The notes beneath the pieces are model-generated. The model saw nothing but the letters and a program-made list of their open reading frames with translations. It had not been told where the DNA came from and did not search any database. The position numbers were made by a program, and so were the translations under genes. 64,000 nt of DNA from positions 42,269,949-42,333,948 of the forward strand of contig OX393553.1 of NCBI GenBank assembly GCA_947650365.1, written 5' to 3'. Position 1 is the stretch's first letter, and every line of letters begins with the position of its first letter. Source of the DNA: Chamaelirium japonicum (Eukaryota > Streptophyta > Magnoliopsida > Liliales > Melanthiaceae). Below, piece after piece: positions 41,000-55,971 of the stretch.

Positions 41000-43560
41000 G
41001 ATCCATTCTAATTCATTCGCACGATCCATTCGAATTCACTCATACGATCCATTCTAATTCATTCATACGATCCATTCTAATTCATTCATACGATCCATTC
41101 TAATTCATTCGCACGAATGTATCCACTCTAATTCATTCATACGATCCATTCTAATTCATTCGCACGAATGTATCCATTCTAATTCATTCGTACGATCCAT
41201 TCTAATTCATTCGCACAATCTATTCTAAGTCATTCGTACGATCAATTCTAATTCATAAGCACGATCCATTCTAATTCATTCGTACGATCTATTCTATTTC
41301 ATTCGTACGATCCATTCTTACTCAATCGTATGATCCATTCTAATTCATTCGCACGAATATATCCATTCTAATTCATTCGTACGATCCATTCTAATTCATT
41401 TGCACGATCCATTCTAATTCATTAATACGATCCAATCTAATTCATTCATACGATCCACTCTAATTCATTCGCATGATGCATTTTAATTCATTCGCACAAT
41501 CTATTCTAATTCAGTCGGATGAATGTATCCATCCTAATTCATTCATACGATCCATTCTAATTTATTCGTATGATCCATTCTAATTCATTCGCATGAATGT
41601 ATCTATTCCAATTCCTTCATACGATCCATTTTAATTCATTCGTACGATCCATTCTAATTCATTCGCACGATCCATTCTAATTCCTTCATTCTAATTCATT
41701 CGTACGAATGTATCTATTCTAATTCATTCGTACGATCCATTCTAATTCATTCGCACAATCTATTCTAATTCATTCATACATTCCAGTCTAATTCATTCTC
41801 ACGATCCATTCTAATTCATTCATACGATCCATTCTAATTCATTCATACAATCCATTCTAATTCTTTCACACGATCCATTCTAATTCATTCGTACAATCCA
41901 TTCTATTTCATTCGTACGATCCAATCTTAGTCATTCGTACTCGTACGATCCATTCTAATTCATTCGTACGATCCATTCTAATTTATTCGCACGAATGTAT
42001 CCAGATCCATTCTAATTCATTCGCACGATCCATTCTAATTCATTCGTACAATCCATTCTTACTCATTCGTACGATCCATTCTAATTCATTCGCACGATCC
42101 ATTCTAATTCATTCGTACAATCGATTCTTACTCATTCGTACGATCCATTCTAATTCATTCGCACGAATGTATCCATTCTAATTCATTTGTATGATCTATT
42201 CTAATTCATTCGTACGATCCATTCTAATTCATTCGCATGATCCATTCTAATTCATTCGCACGATCCATTCTAATTCATTCATACGATCCATTCTAATTCA
42301 TTCATGCAATACATTTTAATTCTTTCGTACGATCCATTCTAATTCATTCGTACAATCAATTCTATTTCATTCGTACGATCCATTCTTACTCATTCGTACG
42401 ATCCATTCTAATTCATTCGCACGAATGTATCCATTCTAATTCATTCGTACGATCCATTCTAATTCCTTCGTACGATCCATTCTAATTCCTTTGTACGACC
42501 CATTATATTTCATTCGTATGATCCATTCTAATTCATTCATACGATCCATACGATCCATTCTAATTCTTTCACACGATCCATTCTAATTCATTCATACGAT
42601 CCATTCTAATTCATTCGCACGAATGTATCCATTCTAATTCATTCGTCCAATCCATTCTATTTCATTCGTACGATACATTCTTACTCATTCATACGATCCA
42701 TTATAATTCATTCGCACAATCTATTCTAATTCATTCGTACGATCATTCTAATTCATTCTAATTTATTCGTAATTTGTACGATCCATTTTAATTCATTAGC
42801 ACGATCCATTCTAATTCATTCATACGATCTATTCTATTTCATTCGTACGATCCATTCTTACTCAATCGTATGATCCATTCTAATTCATTCGCACGAATGT
42901 ATCCATTCTAATTCATTCGTCCGATCCATTCTAATTCATTCGCAAGATCCATTCTAATTCATTAAAATGATCCAATCTAATTCATTCATACGATCCATTC
43001 TAATTCATTCGCATGAATGTATCCATTCTAATTCATTCGTACGATCTATTCTAATTCATTCGCACAATCTATTCTAATTCATTCATACGATCCATTCTAA
43101 TTCATTAGCACAATCCATTCTAATTCATTCGTACAATCCATTCTATTCCATCCCTATGATCCATTCCTACTCATTCGTACGATCCATTCTAATACATTCG
43201 CACGAATGTATCCATTCTAATTCATTCGTATGATCCATTCTAATTCATTCGTACGATCCATTCTAATTCATTCGTACGATCCATTCTATTAGAATAGATT
43301 TGCACTCTAATTCATTCATACGATCCAATCTAATTCATTCATACGATCCATTCTAATTCATTCGCACAATCTATTCTAATTCATTCACACGATCCATTCT
43401 AATTCATTCGCACGAATGTATCCATTCTAATTTATTCGTACGATCCATTCTAATTCATTCGCACAATCTATTCTAATTCATTCATACGATCCATTCTAAT
43501 TCATTCGTACGATCCATTCTAATTCATTCGCATGATCCATTCTAATTAATTCGTACGATC
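41000..43560 (-). repeat. - oriented satellite block
   Basis: About 2.6 kb of - units. The TACTCAATCG series occurs near 41320 and 42860. A partial + unit (TATTAGAATAGATTTGC) sits near 43288-43304. The right junction, ACGATC then GTGCTAGTGAATTAG, is the same as at 10243 and 57170. Confidence 0.92.
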
Positions 43561-44361
43561 GTGCTAGTGAATTAGAATGGATCGTACGAATGAATTAGAA
43601 TGGATACATTCGTGTGAATGAATTAGAATGGATCGTATGAATGAATTAGATTGGATTGTATGAATGAATTAGAATGGATCGTACGAATGAATTAGAAAGG
43701 ATCGTGCGAAAGAATTAGAATGGATTGTAAGAAAGAATTAGAATGGATCGTACGAATGAATTAGAATGGATCGTACGAATGAATTAGAATGGATATATTC
43801 GTGCAAATGAATTAGAATGGATTGTATGAATGAATTAGAATGGATCGTCCGAATGAATTAGAATAGATTGTGCAAATGAATTAGAATGGTTCGTACGAAT
43901 GAATTAGAATGGATACATTCGTGTGAATGAATTAGAATGGATCGTATGAATGAATTAGATTGGATCGTATTAATGAATTAGAATGGATCGTGCGAATGAA
44001 TTAGAATGGATCGTATGAATGAATTAGAATGGATACATTCGTGCGAATGAATTAGAATGGATCGTACGAATGAGTAAGAATGGATCGTACGACTGAAATA
44101 GAATGGATCGTACGAATGAATTAGAATGGATCGTGCGAATGAATTAGAATGGATCGTACGAATGAATTAGAATAGATTGTGCGAATGAATAAGAATGGAT
44201 CGTACGAATGAATTAGAATGGATCGTACGAATGAATTAGAATGGATCGTGCTAATGAATTAGAATGGATCGTACAAAGGATGGATACATTCGTGCGAATG
44301 AATTAGAATGGATCATACAAATGAATTAGAATGGATTGTATGAATCAATTAGAATGGATCG
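43561..44361 (+). repeat. + oriented satellite block
   Basis: It starts with GTGCTAGTGAATTAG like the tiny + pieces at 10244 and 57171, but runs on for 0.8 kb. Regular 28-bp units occur near 43605, 43795, 43915 and 44035. Confidence 0.92.
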
Positions 44362-44372
44362 CGATCCATTCT
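44351..44372. repeat. 22-bp perfect palindrome at an orientation switch
   Basis: The sequence around GGATCGCGATCC is perfectly self-complementary over 22 bp. It is a head-to-head junction like 24337-24380, with a shorter CGCG centre. Confidence 0.9.
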
Positions 44373-46487
44373 TACTCAATCGTATGATCCATTCTAATTC
44401 ATTCGCACGAATGCATCCATTCAAATTCATTCGTACGATCCATTCTAATTCATTCGTACAATCTATTCTAATTCATTCGCACGATCCATTCGAATTCACT
44501 CATACGATCCATTCTAATTCATTCATACGATCCATTCTAATTCATTCGCACGAATGTATCCATTCTAATTCATTCGTACGATCCATTCTAATTCATTCGT
44601 ACAATCCATTCTATTTCATTCGTACGATCCATTCTTACTCAATCGTACGATCTATTCTAATTCATTCGCAAGAATGTATCCATTCTAATTCATTCGTACG
44701 ATCCATTATAATTCATTCGCATGAATGTATCCATTCTAATTCCTTCGTACGATCCATTCTAATTCCTTCGTACGATCCATTCTAATTTCTTCGTACGATC
44801 CATTATATTTCATTCGTATGATCCATTCTAATTCATTCGTATGATCCATTCTAATTCCTTCGTACGATCCATTCTAATTCATACGATCCATTCTATTTCA
44901 TTCATACGATCCATTCTAATTCATTCGCACGATCCATTCTAATTCATTCATACGATCCAATCTAATTCATTCATACGATCCATTCTAATTCATTCGCACA
45001 ATCTATTCTAATTCATTCATACGATCCATTCTAATTCATTCGTACGATCCATTCTAATTCATTCGCACGATCCATTCTAATTCATTCGCACGAATGTATC
45101 CATTCTAATTCATTCGTACGATCCATTCTAATTCATTCGTACGATCCATTCTTACTCATTCGTAAGATCCATTCTAAGATCCATTCTAATTCATTCATAC
45201 AATCTATTCTAATTCTTTTGCACGAATGTATCCATTCTAATTCATTCGTACGATCCATTCTAATTCCTTCGTACGATCCATTCTAATTCCATCGTACGGT
45301 CCATTCTAATTCATTACCATGAATGTATCCATTCTAATTGATATGTATGATCCATTCTAGTTCATTTGTACGATCCATTCTTACTCATTCGTACGATCCA
45401 TTCTAATTCATTCGCACGAATGTATCCACTCTAATTCATTCGTACGATCCATTCTAATTCATTCGCACGATCCATTCTAATTCATTCATACGAGCCATTT
45501 TAATTCATTCGTACGATCCATTCTAATTCATTCACACGACCCATTCTAATTCATTCATACGATCCATTCTAATTCATTCATACAATCCATTCTAATTCAT
45601 TCGTACGATTCATTCTAATTCATTCGCATAATCTATTCTAATTCATTCGTACGATCCATTCTAATTCCTTCGTACGATCCATTCTAATTCCTTCGTACGA
45701 TCCATTCTAATTCATTCATATAATCTATTCGTATCTAATTCATTCGCACGATCCATTCTAATTCTTCATACGATTCATTCTATTTCATTCGTACGATCCA
45801 TTCTTACTCATTCGTATGATCCATTCTAATTCATTTGCACGAATGTATCCATTCTAATTCATTCCTACGATCAATTCTAATTCCTTCGTACGATCCATTC
45901 TAATTCCTTCGTAAGATCCATTCTAATTCATTCGCACGACCCATTATATTTTATTCGTATGATCCATTCTAATTCCTTTGTACAATCCATTCTAATTCAT
46001 TCTAATTTATTCGTACGATCCATGAATTAGAATGGATCGCACGAATGTATCCATTCTAATTCATTCATACGATCCATTTTAATTCCTTCGTACGATCCAT
46101 TCTAATTCCTTCGTACGATCCATTCTATTTCATTCATATGATCCATTCTAATTCCTTCGTACGATCCATTCTAATTCATTCCCATGAATGTGTCCATTCT
46201 AATTCATTCGTACGATCCATTCTAATTCCTTCGCACGATCCATTCTAATTCATTAATACGATCCAATCTAATTCATTCGCACGATCCATTCTAATTCATT
46301 CGCACAATCTATTCTAATTCATTCGTACGATCCATTCTAATTCATTCGTACGATCCATTCTAATTCATTCGCACGATCTATTCTAATTCATTCATACAAT
46401 CCAATCTAATTCATTCATACGATCCATTCTAATTCATTCGCACGAATGTATCCATTCTAATTTATTCGTACGATCCATTCTAATTCG
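44362..46487 (-). repeat. - oriented satellite block
   Basis: It begins mid-cassette (CTTACTCAATCG). It includes the diverged relative of the 692-bp duplication near 45307. A single + unit lies at about 46023-46040 (GAATTAGAATGGATCGC). It holds the longest open frame of the window (44336-44785), which is only phase-shifted repeat translation. Confidence 0.92.
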
Positions 46488-49070
46488 TATGAAGGAATTA
46501 AAATGGATTGGATACATTCGTGCGAATGAATTAGAATGGATCATACGAATGAGTAAGAATGGATCGTACGAATGAAATAGAATGGATCGTGCGAATGAAT
46601 TATAATGGATCGTGCGAATGAATTAGAATGGATCGTATGAATGAATTAGAATGGATCGTATGAATGAATTAGAATGGATCGTGCGTCGTACAAATGAATT
46701 AGAATGGATCGTATTAATGAATTAGAATGGATCGTGCGAATGAATTAGAATGGATCGTACGAATGAATTAGGATGGATCGTATGAATGAATTAGAATGGA
46801 TACATACGAATGAATTAGAATGGATCGTATGAATGAATTAGATTGGATCGTATGAATGAATTAGAATGGAACGTGCGTCGTACGAATGAATTAGAATGGA
46901 TCGTATTAATGAATTAGAATGGATCGTGCGAATGAATTAGAATGGATAGTACTAATGAATTAGAATGGATCGTATGAATGAATTAGAATTGATACATACG
47001 AATGAATTAGAATGGATCGTATGAATGAATTAGATTGGATCATATGAATGAATTAGAATGGATCGTGCGTCGTATGAATGAATTAGAATGGATCCTATTA
47101 ATGAATTAGAATGGATCGTGCGAATGAATCAGAATGGATCGTAAGAATGAATTAGAATGGATCGTATGAATGAATTAGAATGGATACATACGAATGAATT
47201 AGAATAGATCGTATGAATGAATTAGATTGGATCGTATGAATGAATTAGAATGGATCGTGTGTCGTACGAATGAATTAGAATGGATCGTATTAATGAATTA
47301 GAATGGATCGTGCGAATGAATTAGAATAGATCGTACTAATGAATTAGAATGGATCGTATGAATGGATTAGAATGGATACATACGAATGAATTAGAATGGA
47401 TCGTATGAATGAATTAGATTGGATCGTATGAATGAATTAGAATGGATCGTGCATCGTACGACTGAATTAGAATGGATCGTATTAATGAATTAGAATGGAT
47501 CGTGCGAAATAATTAGAATGGATCGTACGAATGAATTAGAATGGATCTTATGAATGAATTAGAATGGATACATACGAATGAATAGAATGGATCGTATGAA
47601 TGAATTATATTGGATCGTATGGATGAATTAGAATGGATCGTGCGTCATACGATTGAATTAGAATGGATCGTATTAATGAATTAGAATAGATCGTGCGAAT
47701 GAATTAGAATGGATCGTACGAATGAATTAGAATGGATCGTATGAATGAATTAGAATGGATACATACGAATGAATTAGAATGGATCGTATGAATGAATTAC
47801 ATTGGATCGTATGAATGAATTAGAATGGATCGTGCGTCGTACGAATGAATTAGAATGGATCGTATTAATGAATTAGAATGGATCGTGCGAATGAATTAGA
47901 ATGGATCATACGAATGAATTAGAATGGATCGTATGAATGAATTAAAATGGATACATACGAATAAATTATAATGGATCGTATGAATGAATTAGATTGGATC
48001 GCATGAATGAATTAGAATGGATCGTGCGTCGTACGAATGAATTAGAATGGATCGTATTAATGAATGGATCGTACGAATGAAATAGAATGTACAAAATCCA
48101 TTCGTACGAATGAATTAGAATGGATCGTATGAATGAATTAGAATGGATCGTGCGAATGAATTAGAATGGATCGTACGAATGAATTAGAATGGATTGTACG
48201 AATGAGTTAGAATGAATCATATGAATGAATTAGAATGGATACATTCGTGCAAAAGAATTAGAATGGATTGTATGAATGAATTAGAATGGATCGTGCGAAT
48301 GAATTAGAATGGATCGTACGAATGAATTAGAATGGATACATTCGTGCGAATGAATTAGAATGGATCGTGAGAATGAATTAGAATGGATCGTATGAATGAA
48401 TTAGAATGGATCGTATGAATGAATTAGAATGGATCATACGAATGAATTAGAATGGATCGTACGATACGAATGAAATATAATGGGTCGTACAAAGGAATTA
48501 GAATGGATCGTACGAAGGAATTAGAATGGATCGTACGAAGGAATTAGAGTGGATCATACGAATGAATTAGAATGGATACATTCGTGCGAATGAATTAGAA
48601 TGGATCGTACGTACGAATGAATTAGAATGGATACATTCGTGCGAATGAATTAGAATGGATCGTATGAATGAATTAGAATGGATCGTACGAATGAATTAGA
48701 ATGGATCGTACTTATGAATTAGAATGGATCGTACGAATGAATTAGAATGGATCGTATGAATGAATTAGATTGGATCGTATGGATGAATTCAAATGGATCG
48801 TGCGAATGAAATAGAATGGATACAAATGAATTAGAATGGATCATACGAATGAATTAGAATGGATCGTATGAGTGAATTCGAATGGATCGTGTGAATGAAT
48901 TCGAATGGATTGTACGAATGAATTAGAATGGATCGTGCTAATGAGTAATAATGGATCGTACGAATGAATTAGAATGGATCGTATGAATGAATTAGAACAA
49001 AGGAATTAGAATGGATCGTTCGAAGGAATTAGAATGGATCGTACGGAGGAATTAGAATGGATCGCATACA
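46488..49070 (+). repeat. + oriented satellite block, start of copy B
   Basis: About 2.6 kb of + units. The first 150 bp precede the 192-bp set. From 46904 it matches copy A from base 1. It ends in GCATAC like 2230. Confidence 0.94.
46650..48060 (+). repeat. 192-bp higher-order repeat, set 3 (eight markers)
   Basis: The 30-bp marker linker starts at 46680, 46872, 47064, 47256, 47448, 47639, 47831 and 48023. All intervals are 192 bp except one each of 191 and the compensating ordinary step. Marker variants pair with copy A: CGTGTGTCGT (353/47256), CGTACGACTG with GCGAAATAAT (545/47448). Copy A lacks one internal marker. Confidence 0.94.
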
Positions 49071-50491
49071 ATCCATTATATTTCATTCGTATGATCCATT
49101 CTTACTCATTAGCACGAACCATTCTAATTCATTCATACAATCCATTCTAATTCATTCGCACGATCCATTCGAATTCACCCATACGATCCATTCTAATTCA
49201 TTCGTATGATCCATTCTAATTCATTTGTATCCATTCTATTTAATTCGCATGATCCATTCGAATTCATTCGCACGATCCATTCTAATTCATTCATCCGATC
49301 CATTCTAATTCATTCATACATTCCATTCTAATTCTTTCACACGATCCACTCTAATTCATTTGTACGATCCATTCTAATTCCTTCGTACGATCCATTCTAA
49401 ATCCTTTGTTCTAAGTCATTCATACGATCCATTCTAATTCATTCGTACGATCCATTCTTACTCATTAGCACGATCCATTCTAATTCATTCGTACAATCCA
49501 TTCTAATTTATTCGCACGATCCATTCGAATTCACTCATACGATCCATTCTAATTCATTCGTATGATCCATTCTAATTCAATTGTATCCATTCTATTTCAT
49601 TCGCACGATCCATTCGAATTCATTCATACGATCCAATCTACTTCATTCATACGATCCATTCTAATTCATTTGTACGATCCATTCTAATTCATAAGTACGA
49701 TCCATTCTAATTCATTCGTACGATCCATTCTAATTCATTCATACGATCCATTCTAATTCATACGCACGAATGTATCCATTCTAATTCATTCGCACGTACG
49801 ATAAATTCTAATTCATTCGCACGAATGTATCCATTCTAGTTCATTCGTACGATCCATTCTAATTCCTTCGTACGATCAATTCTAATTCCTTCATACGATC
49901 CATTCTAAGTCCTTTGTACGACCCATTATATTTCATTCGTATCGTACGATCCATTCTAATTCATTCATACGATCCATTCTAATTCATTCATACGATCCAT
50001 TCTAATTCATTCGTACGATCCATTCTAATTCATTCGCACGATCCATTCTAATTCATTCGCACGAATGTATCCATTCTAATTCATTCGTACGATCCATTCT
50101 AATTCATTCACACGATCCATTCTAATTCATTCATACAATTCATTCTAATTCTTTTGCACGAATATATCCATTCTAATTCATTCATACGATCCATTCTAAT
50201 TCATTCGTACAATCTATTCTAATTCATTAGTACGATCCATTCTAATTCATTTGCACGATCCATTCTAATTCTTTCATACGATCCATTCTAATTCATTCGT
50301 ACGAATGAATCCATTCTAATTCATTCGTACAATCCATTCTATTTCATTCGTACGATCCATTCTAAGTCATTCGTATGATCCATTCTAATTCATTCGCACG
50401 ATCCATTCTAATTCATTCGTACGATCCATTCTAATTCATTCGCACGAATGTATCCATTCTAATTCATTCGTACGCGTACGATCCATTCTAA
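49071..50491 (-). repeat. - oriented satellite block
   Basis: It matches 2231-3572. It has 69 bp (three units, including CTATATTTC and CTTACTC cores) at its left edge that copy A lacks. Confidence 0.93.
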
Positions 50492-50590
50492 CGTACGAAT
50501 GAATTAGAGTGGATCGTACGAAGGAATTAGAATGGATCGTAAGAAGGAATTAGAATGGATCGTACGAATGAATTAGAATGGATACATTCG
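50492..50590 (+). repeat. Short + island
   Basis: Four + units, the partner of 3573-3670, with the same switch bases on both sides. Confidence 0.9.
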
Positions 50591-51629
50591 TACAATCCAT
50601 TCTAATTAATTCGTACGATCCATTCTAATTCATTCGCACGAATGTATCCATTCTAATTTATTCATACGATCCATTCTAATTCCTTCGTACGATCCATTCT
50701 TACTCATTAGCACGATCCATTATAATTCATTCGTACAATCCATTCTAATTCATTCGCACGATCCATTCTAATTCATTCATACGATCCATTCCAATTTATT
50801 CGCACGATCCATTCTAATTCATTCGCACGATCCATTCTAATTCATTCGTACGATCCATTCTAATTCCTTCGTACCATCCATTCTTACTCATTCGTACGAT
50901 CCATTCTAATTCATTCGCACGATCAATTCTAATTCATTTGCACGATCCATTCTAATTCATTCGTACGATCCATTCTAATTCCTTTGTATGACCCATTATA
51001 TTTCATTCGTATGATCCATTCTAATTCCTTTGTACCATCTATTCTAATTCATAAGTACGATCCATTCTAATTCATTCGTACGATCCATTCTAATTCATTC
51101 GTACGATCCATTCTAATTCATTCGTACGATCCATTCTAATTCATTCGCACAATCTATTCTAACTCATTCATACGATCCATTCTAATTCATTCGCACGATC
51201 CATTCTAATTCATTCGTACGATCCATTCTAATTCATTCGTACGATCCATTCTTACTCATTCGTACGATCTATTCTAATTCATCCGCACGAATGTATCCAT
51301 TCTAATTCATTCATACGATCCATTCTAATTCCTTCGTACGATCCATTCTAATTCCTTCGTACGATCCATTCTAATTCATTCATACGATCCATTCTAATTC
51401 ATTCGTACAATCCATTCTAATTCATTCGTATGATCCATTCTAATTCCTTTGTTCTAATTCTTTCATACGATCCATTCTGATTCATTCGTACGATTCATTC
51501 TAATTCCATCCATTCTAATTCATTCGTACGATCCATTCTTACTCATTCGTACGATCCATTCTAATTCATTCCATTCGAATTCATTCCATTCGTACTCATT
51601 CGTACGATCCATTCTAATTCATTCCATTT
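50591..51629 (-). repeat. - oriented block with 15-bp contracted units
   Basis: The partner of 3671-4710. Contracted CATTCCATTC units occupy about 51515-51629. The right switch is CCATTTGAATGG, one base off the copy A palindrome. Confidence 0.92.
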
Positions 51630-52211
51630 GAATGGATTGTATGAATGAATTAGAATGGATCATATGAATGAATTAGAATGGATCGTATGAATGAATTAGA
51701 ATGGATCGTATGAATGAATTAGAATGGATACATTCGTGCGAATGAATTAGAATGGATCGTACGAATGAGTAAGAATGGATCGTACGAATGAAATAGAATG
51801 GATTGTACGAATGAATTAGAATGGATTCATTCGTCCGAATGAATTAGAATGGATCGTGCGAATGAATTAGAATGGATCGTATGAATGAATTAGAATAGAT
51901 ACATTCATGCGAATGAATTGGAATGGATCGTACGAATGAATTAGAATGGATCGTACTTATGAATTAGAATGGATCGTACAAAGGAATTAGAATGGATCAG
52001 ACGAATGAAATATAATGGGTCGTACAAAGGATTTAGAATGGATCGTGTGAATGAATTAGAATGGATCGTGCGATGCGAATGAATTAGAATGGATCGTGCG
52101 ATAAGAATGGATCGTACGAATGAAATAGAATAGATCGTACGAACGAAATAGAATAGATCGTACGAATGAATGAATTTGGATCATGCTAATGAATTAGAAT
52201 GGATCGTACGA
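51630..52211 (+). repeat. + oriented satellite block
   Basis: The partner of 4711-5260, slightly longer because of an extra unit near 52070 (GCGATGCGAATG). Confidence 0.92.
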
Positions 52212-53118
52212 CCATTCTAATTAATTCATATGATCCATTCTAATTCATTCGTACGACGCACGATCCATTCTAATTCAGTCATACGATCCAATCTAATTAA
52301 TTCGTACAATCCATTCTATTTCATTCGTACGATCCATTCTTACTTATTCGTATGATCCATTCTAATTCATTAGCACGAATGTATCCATTCTAATACATTC
52401 GTACGATCCATTCTAATTCATTCGCACGATCCATTCTAATTCATTCGCACAATCTATTCTAATTCATTCATATGATCCATTCTAATTCATTCGCACGAAT
52501 GTATCTATTCTAATTCATTCGTACGATCCATTCTAATTCTTTCGTACGAATGTACCTACCATTCTTACTCATTCGTACGATCCATTCTAATTCGTTCGCA
52601 CGAATGTATCCATTCTAATTTATTCGTACGATTCATTCTAATTCATTCGCACGAATGTATCCATTCTAATTTATTCGTACGATCTATTCTAATTCATTCG
52701 TATGATCCATTCTAATTCATTCGTATGATCTATTCTAATTCATTCGCACGAATGTATCCACTCTAATTCATTCGTACGATCCATTCTAATTCATTCGTAC
52801 GATCAATTCTAATTCATTCGTACGATCTATTCTAATTCATTCGTACAATCCATTCTAATTCATTCGCACGATCCATTCTAATTCATTCGCACGATTCATT
52901 CTAATTCATTCGTACAATCCATTCTTACTCATTCGTATGATCCATTCTAATTCATTCGAACGAATGTATCCATTCTAATTCGATCCATTCTAATTCATTC
53001 GCACGATCCATTCTAATTCCTTCGTACGATCCATTCTAATTCCTTCGTACGATCCATTCTAATTCCTTTGTACGACCCATTATATTTCATTCGTATGATC
53101 CATTCTAATTCCTTCGTA
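52212..53118 (-). repeat. - oriented satellite block
   Basis: The partner of 5261-6070, about 100 bp longer at its right end (CCTTTGTACGACCCATTATA units). Its right junction also differs: CTTCGTATTAGAATGG rather than CTTCGTACTTATG. Confidence 0.91.
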
Positions 53119-53887
53119 TTAGAATGGATCGTGCGAATGAATTAGAATGGATTGTACGAATGAATTAGAATGGATCGTATGAATGAATTAGAATGGATCG
53201 TACTTATGAATTAGAATGGATCATACGAATGAAATAGAATGGATCGTACGAAGGAATTAGAATGGATCGTACAAAGGTATAAGAATGGATCGTATGAATG
53301 AAATAGAATGGATCGTACGAATGAATTAGAATGGATCGTAATAATGGATCGTACGTATGAATTTGTACGTATGAATGAATTAGAATGGATCGTATGAATG
53401 AATTAGAATGGATCGTGCGAATGAATTAGAATGGATCGTACGAATGAATTTGAGTGGATACATTCGTGCGAATGAATTAGAATGGATCGTACGAATGAGT
53501 AAGAATGGATCGTACAAATGAAATAGAATGGATTGTACGAATGAATTAGAATGGATCGTACGAAAGAATTAGAATGGATTGTATGAATGAATTAGAATGG
53601 ATCGTATGAATGAATTAGAATGGATCGTGCGAATGAATTAGAATGGATCGTACGAATGGATTAGAATGGATCGCACGAATGAATTAGAATGGATCGTACG
53701 AATGAATTAGATTGGATCGTATGAATGAATTAGAATGGATACATTCGTGCGAATGAATTAGAATGGATCGTACGAATGAGTAAGAATGGATCGTACGGAA
53801 TGAATTAGAATGGATCGTATGAATAAATTAGAATGGATCGTGCGAATGAATTAGAATGGATCGTACGTACAAAGGAATTAGAATGTA
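53119..53887 (+). repeat. + oriented satellite block
   Basis: The partner of 6071-6800, with the same GTAATAATGG / GTACGTATGAATTTG irregular units near 53338-53370 and a cassette at 53457-53540. Confidence 0.92.
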
Positions 53888-55971
53888 TGATCCATTCTAA
53901 TTCATTCGTACAATCCATTCTATTTCATTCGTACGATCCATTCTTACTCATTCGTACGATCCATTCTAATTCATTCGCACGAATGTATCCATTCTAATTC
54001 ATTCGTACAATCCATTCTAATTCATTCGTACGATCCATTCTAATTCATTCGTGTGATCCATTCTAATTTATTCGCACGATCCATTCTAATTCATTTGTAC
54101 GATCCATTCTAATTCATTCGCACGAATGTATCCATTCTAATTCATTTGTACAATCCATTCTAATTCATTCGGACGATCCATTCTAATTCCTTCGTACGAT
54201 CCATTCTAATTCCTTCGCACGATCCATTCTAATTCATTCGTACGATCCATTCTAATTCATTCGCACGAATGTATCCAATTTAATTCATTCGTACGATCTA
54301 TTCTATTTCATTTGTACGATCCATTCTAATTCATACGATCCATTCTATTTCATTCATACGATCCATTCTAATTCATTCGTACGATCCATTCTAATTCATT
54401 CGTACGATCCATTCAAATTCATTCGCACGATCAATTCTAGTTCATTCATACAATCCATTCTAATTCTTTCACATGATCCATTCTAATTCATTCGTACGAT
54501 CCATTCTAATTCATTCGCACGAATGTATCCATTCTAATTCATTCGTACGATCCATTCTAATTCATTCGCACAATCTAATCTAATTCATTCATACGATCCA
54601 TTCTAATTCTTTCGTACGATCCATTCTAATTCATTTGTACGATCCATTCTAATTCATTCGCACGATCCATTCTAATTCATTCATACGATTCAATCTAATT
54701 CATTCATACGATCTATTCTAATTCATTCGCACGAATGTATCTATCTATTTCATTCGTATGATCCATTCTAATTCATTCGTACGATCCATTCTAATTCATT
54801 CGTACGATCCATTCTAATTCATTCGCACGATCCATTCTATTTCATTCATACGATCCAATCTAATTCATTCATATGATCCATTCTAATTCATTCGCACAAT
54901 CTATTCTAATTCATTCGTACGATCCATTCTAATTCATTCGCACGAATGTATCCATTCTAATTCCTTCGTACAATCCATTCTAATTCATTCGTATGATCCA
55001 TTCTAATTCATTCGCACAATATATTCTAATTCATTCGCACGAATGTATCCATTCTAATTCATTCGTACGATCTATTCTAATTCATTCGCACGAATGTATC
55101 CATTCTAATTCATTCGTACGATCCATTCTAATTCATTCGTACGATCCATTCTAATTCATTCGTACGATCAATTCTAATTCATTCACACAATCTATTCTAA
55201 TTCATTCGTACGATCCATTCTAATTCATTCGCACGATCCATTCTAATTCATTCGTACGATCCATTCTATTTCATTCGTACGATCCATTCTAATTCATTCG
55301 TACAATCCATTCTATTTCATTCGTACGATCCATTCTTACTCATTCGTACGATCTATTTTAATTCATTCGTACGATCCATTCTAATTCATTCGTACAATCC
55401 ATTCTATTTCATTCGTACGATCCATTCTTACTCATTCGTATGATCCATTCTAATTCATTCGCACAATCTATTCTAATTCATTCGTACGATCCATGCTAAT
55501 TCATTCGCACGAATGTATCCATTCTAATTCATTCGTACGATCCATTCTTATTCATTTATACGATCCAATCTAATTCATTCATACAATCCATTCTAATTCA
55601 TTCGTACGATCTATTCTAATTCATTCGTACGATCCATTCTAACTCATTTGCACGAATATATCCATTCTAATTCATTCGTATGATCCATTCTAATTCCTTC
55701 GTAAGATCCATTCTAATTCATTCGTACGATCCATTCTAATTCATTCATACGATCCATTCTAATTCATTCGCACGATCCATTCTAATTCATTCGCACGAAT
55801 GAATCTATTCTAATTTTTACGTACAATCCATTCTATTTCATTCATACGATCCATTCTTACTCATTCGTACGATCCATTCAAATTCATTCACACGAATGTA
55901 TCCATTCTAATTCATTCGTACGATCCATTCCAATTCATTCGCACGATCCATTCTAATTCATTCGCACGATC
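53888..55971 (-). repeat. - oriented satellite block
   Basis: The partner of 6801-9029, about 145 bp shorter through loss of some cassette copies. The right switch is CGATCGTACG, as in copy A. Confidence 0.93.

Larger units (their letters stand above)
18358..46903. repeat. Interior of the large repeat, same satellite
   Basis: This 28.5 kb lies between the two colinear copies and is made entirely of the 23-bp family. It is not repeated as a whole within the window. Pieces resemble parts of A/B: 25.36-25.98 kb resembles 15.1-15.7 kb, 26.0-26.56 kb resembles 5.27-5.83 kb, 31.2-31.5 kb resembles 57.36-57.66 kb, and about 40.05-40.17 kb resembles the block at 11.9-12.05 kb. Confidence 0.85.

Noticed and set aside
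44336-44785. 149-codon open frame on + strand
   Set aside because: It translates the repeat itself (HSNSF / RSILIHS / YDPF cycling). The consensus carries TAA in one of its three phases. With a 23-bp period each frame meets it every 69 bp unless core changes or length variants skip it. No start context, codon bias or non-repeat sequence.
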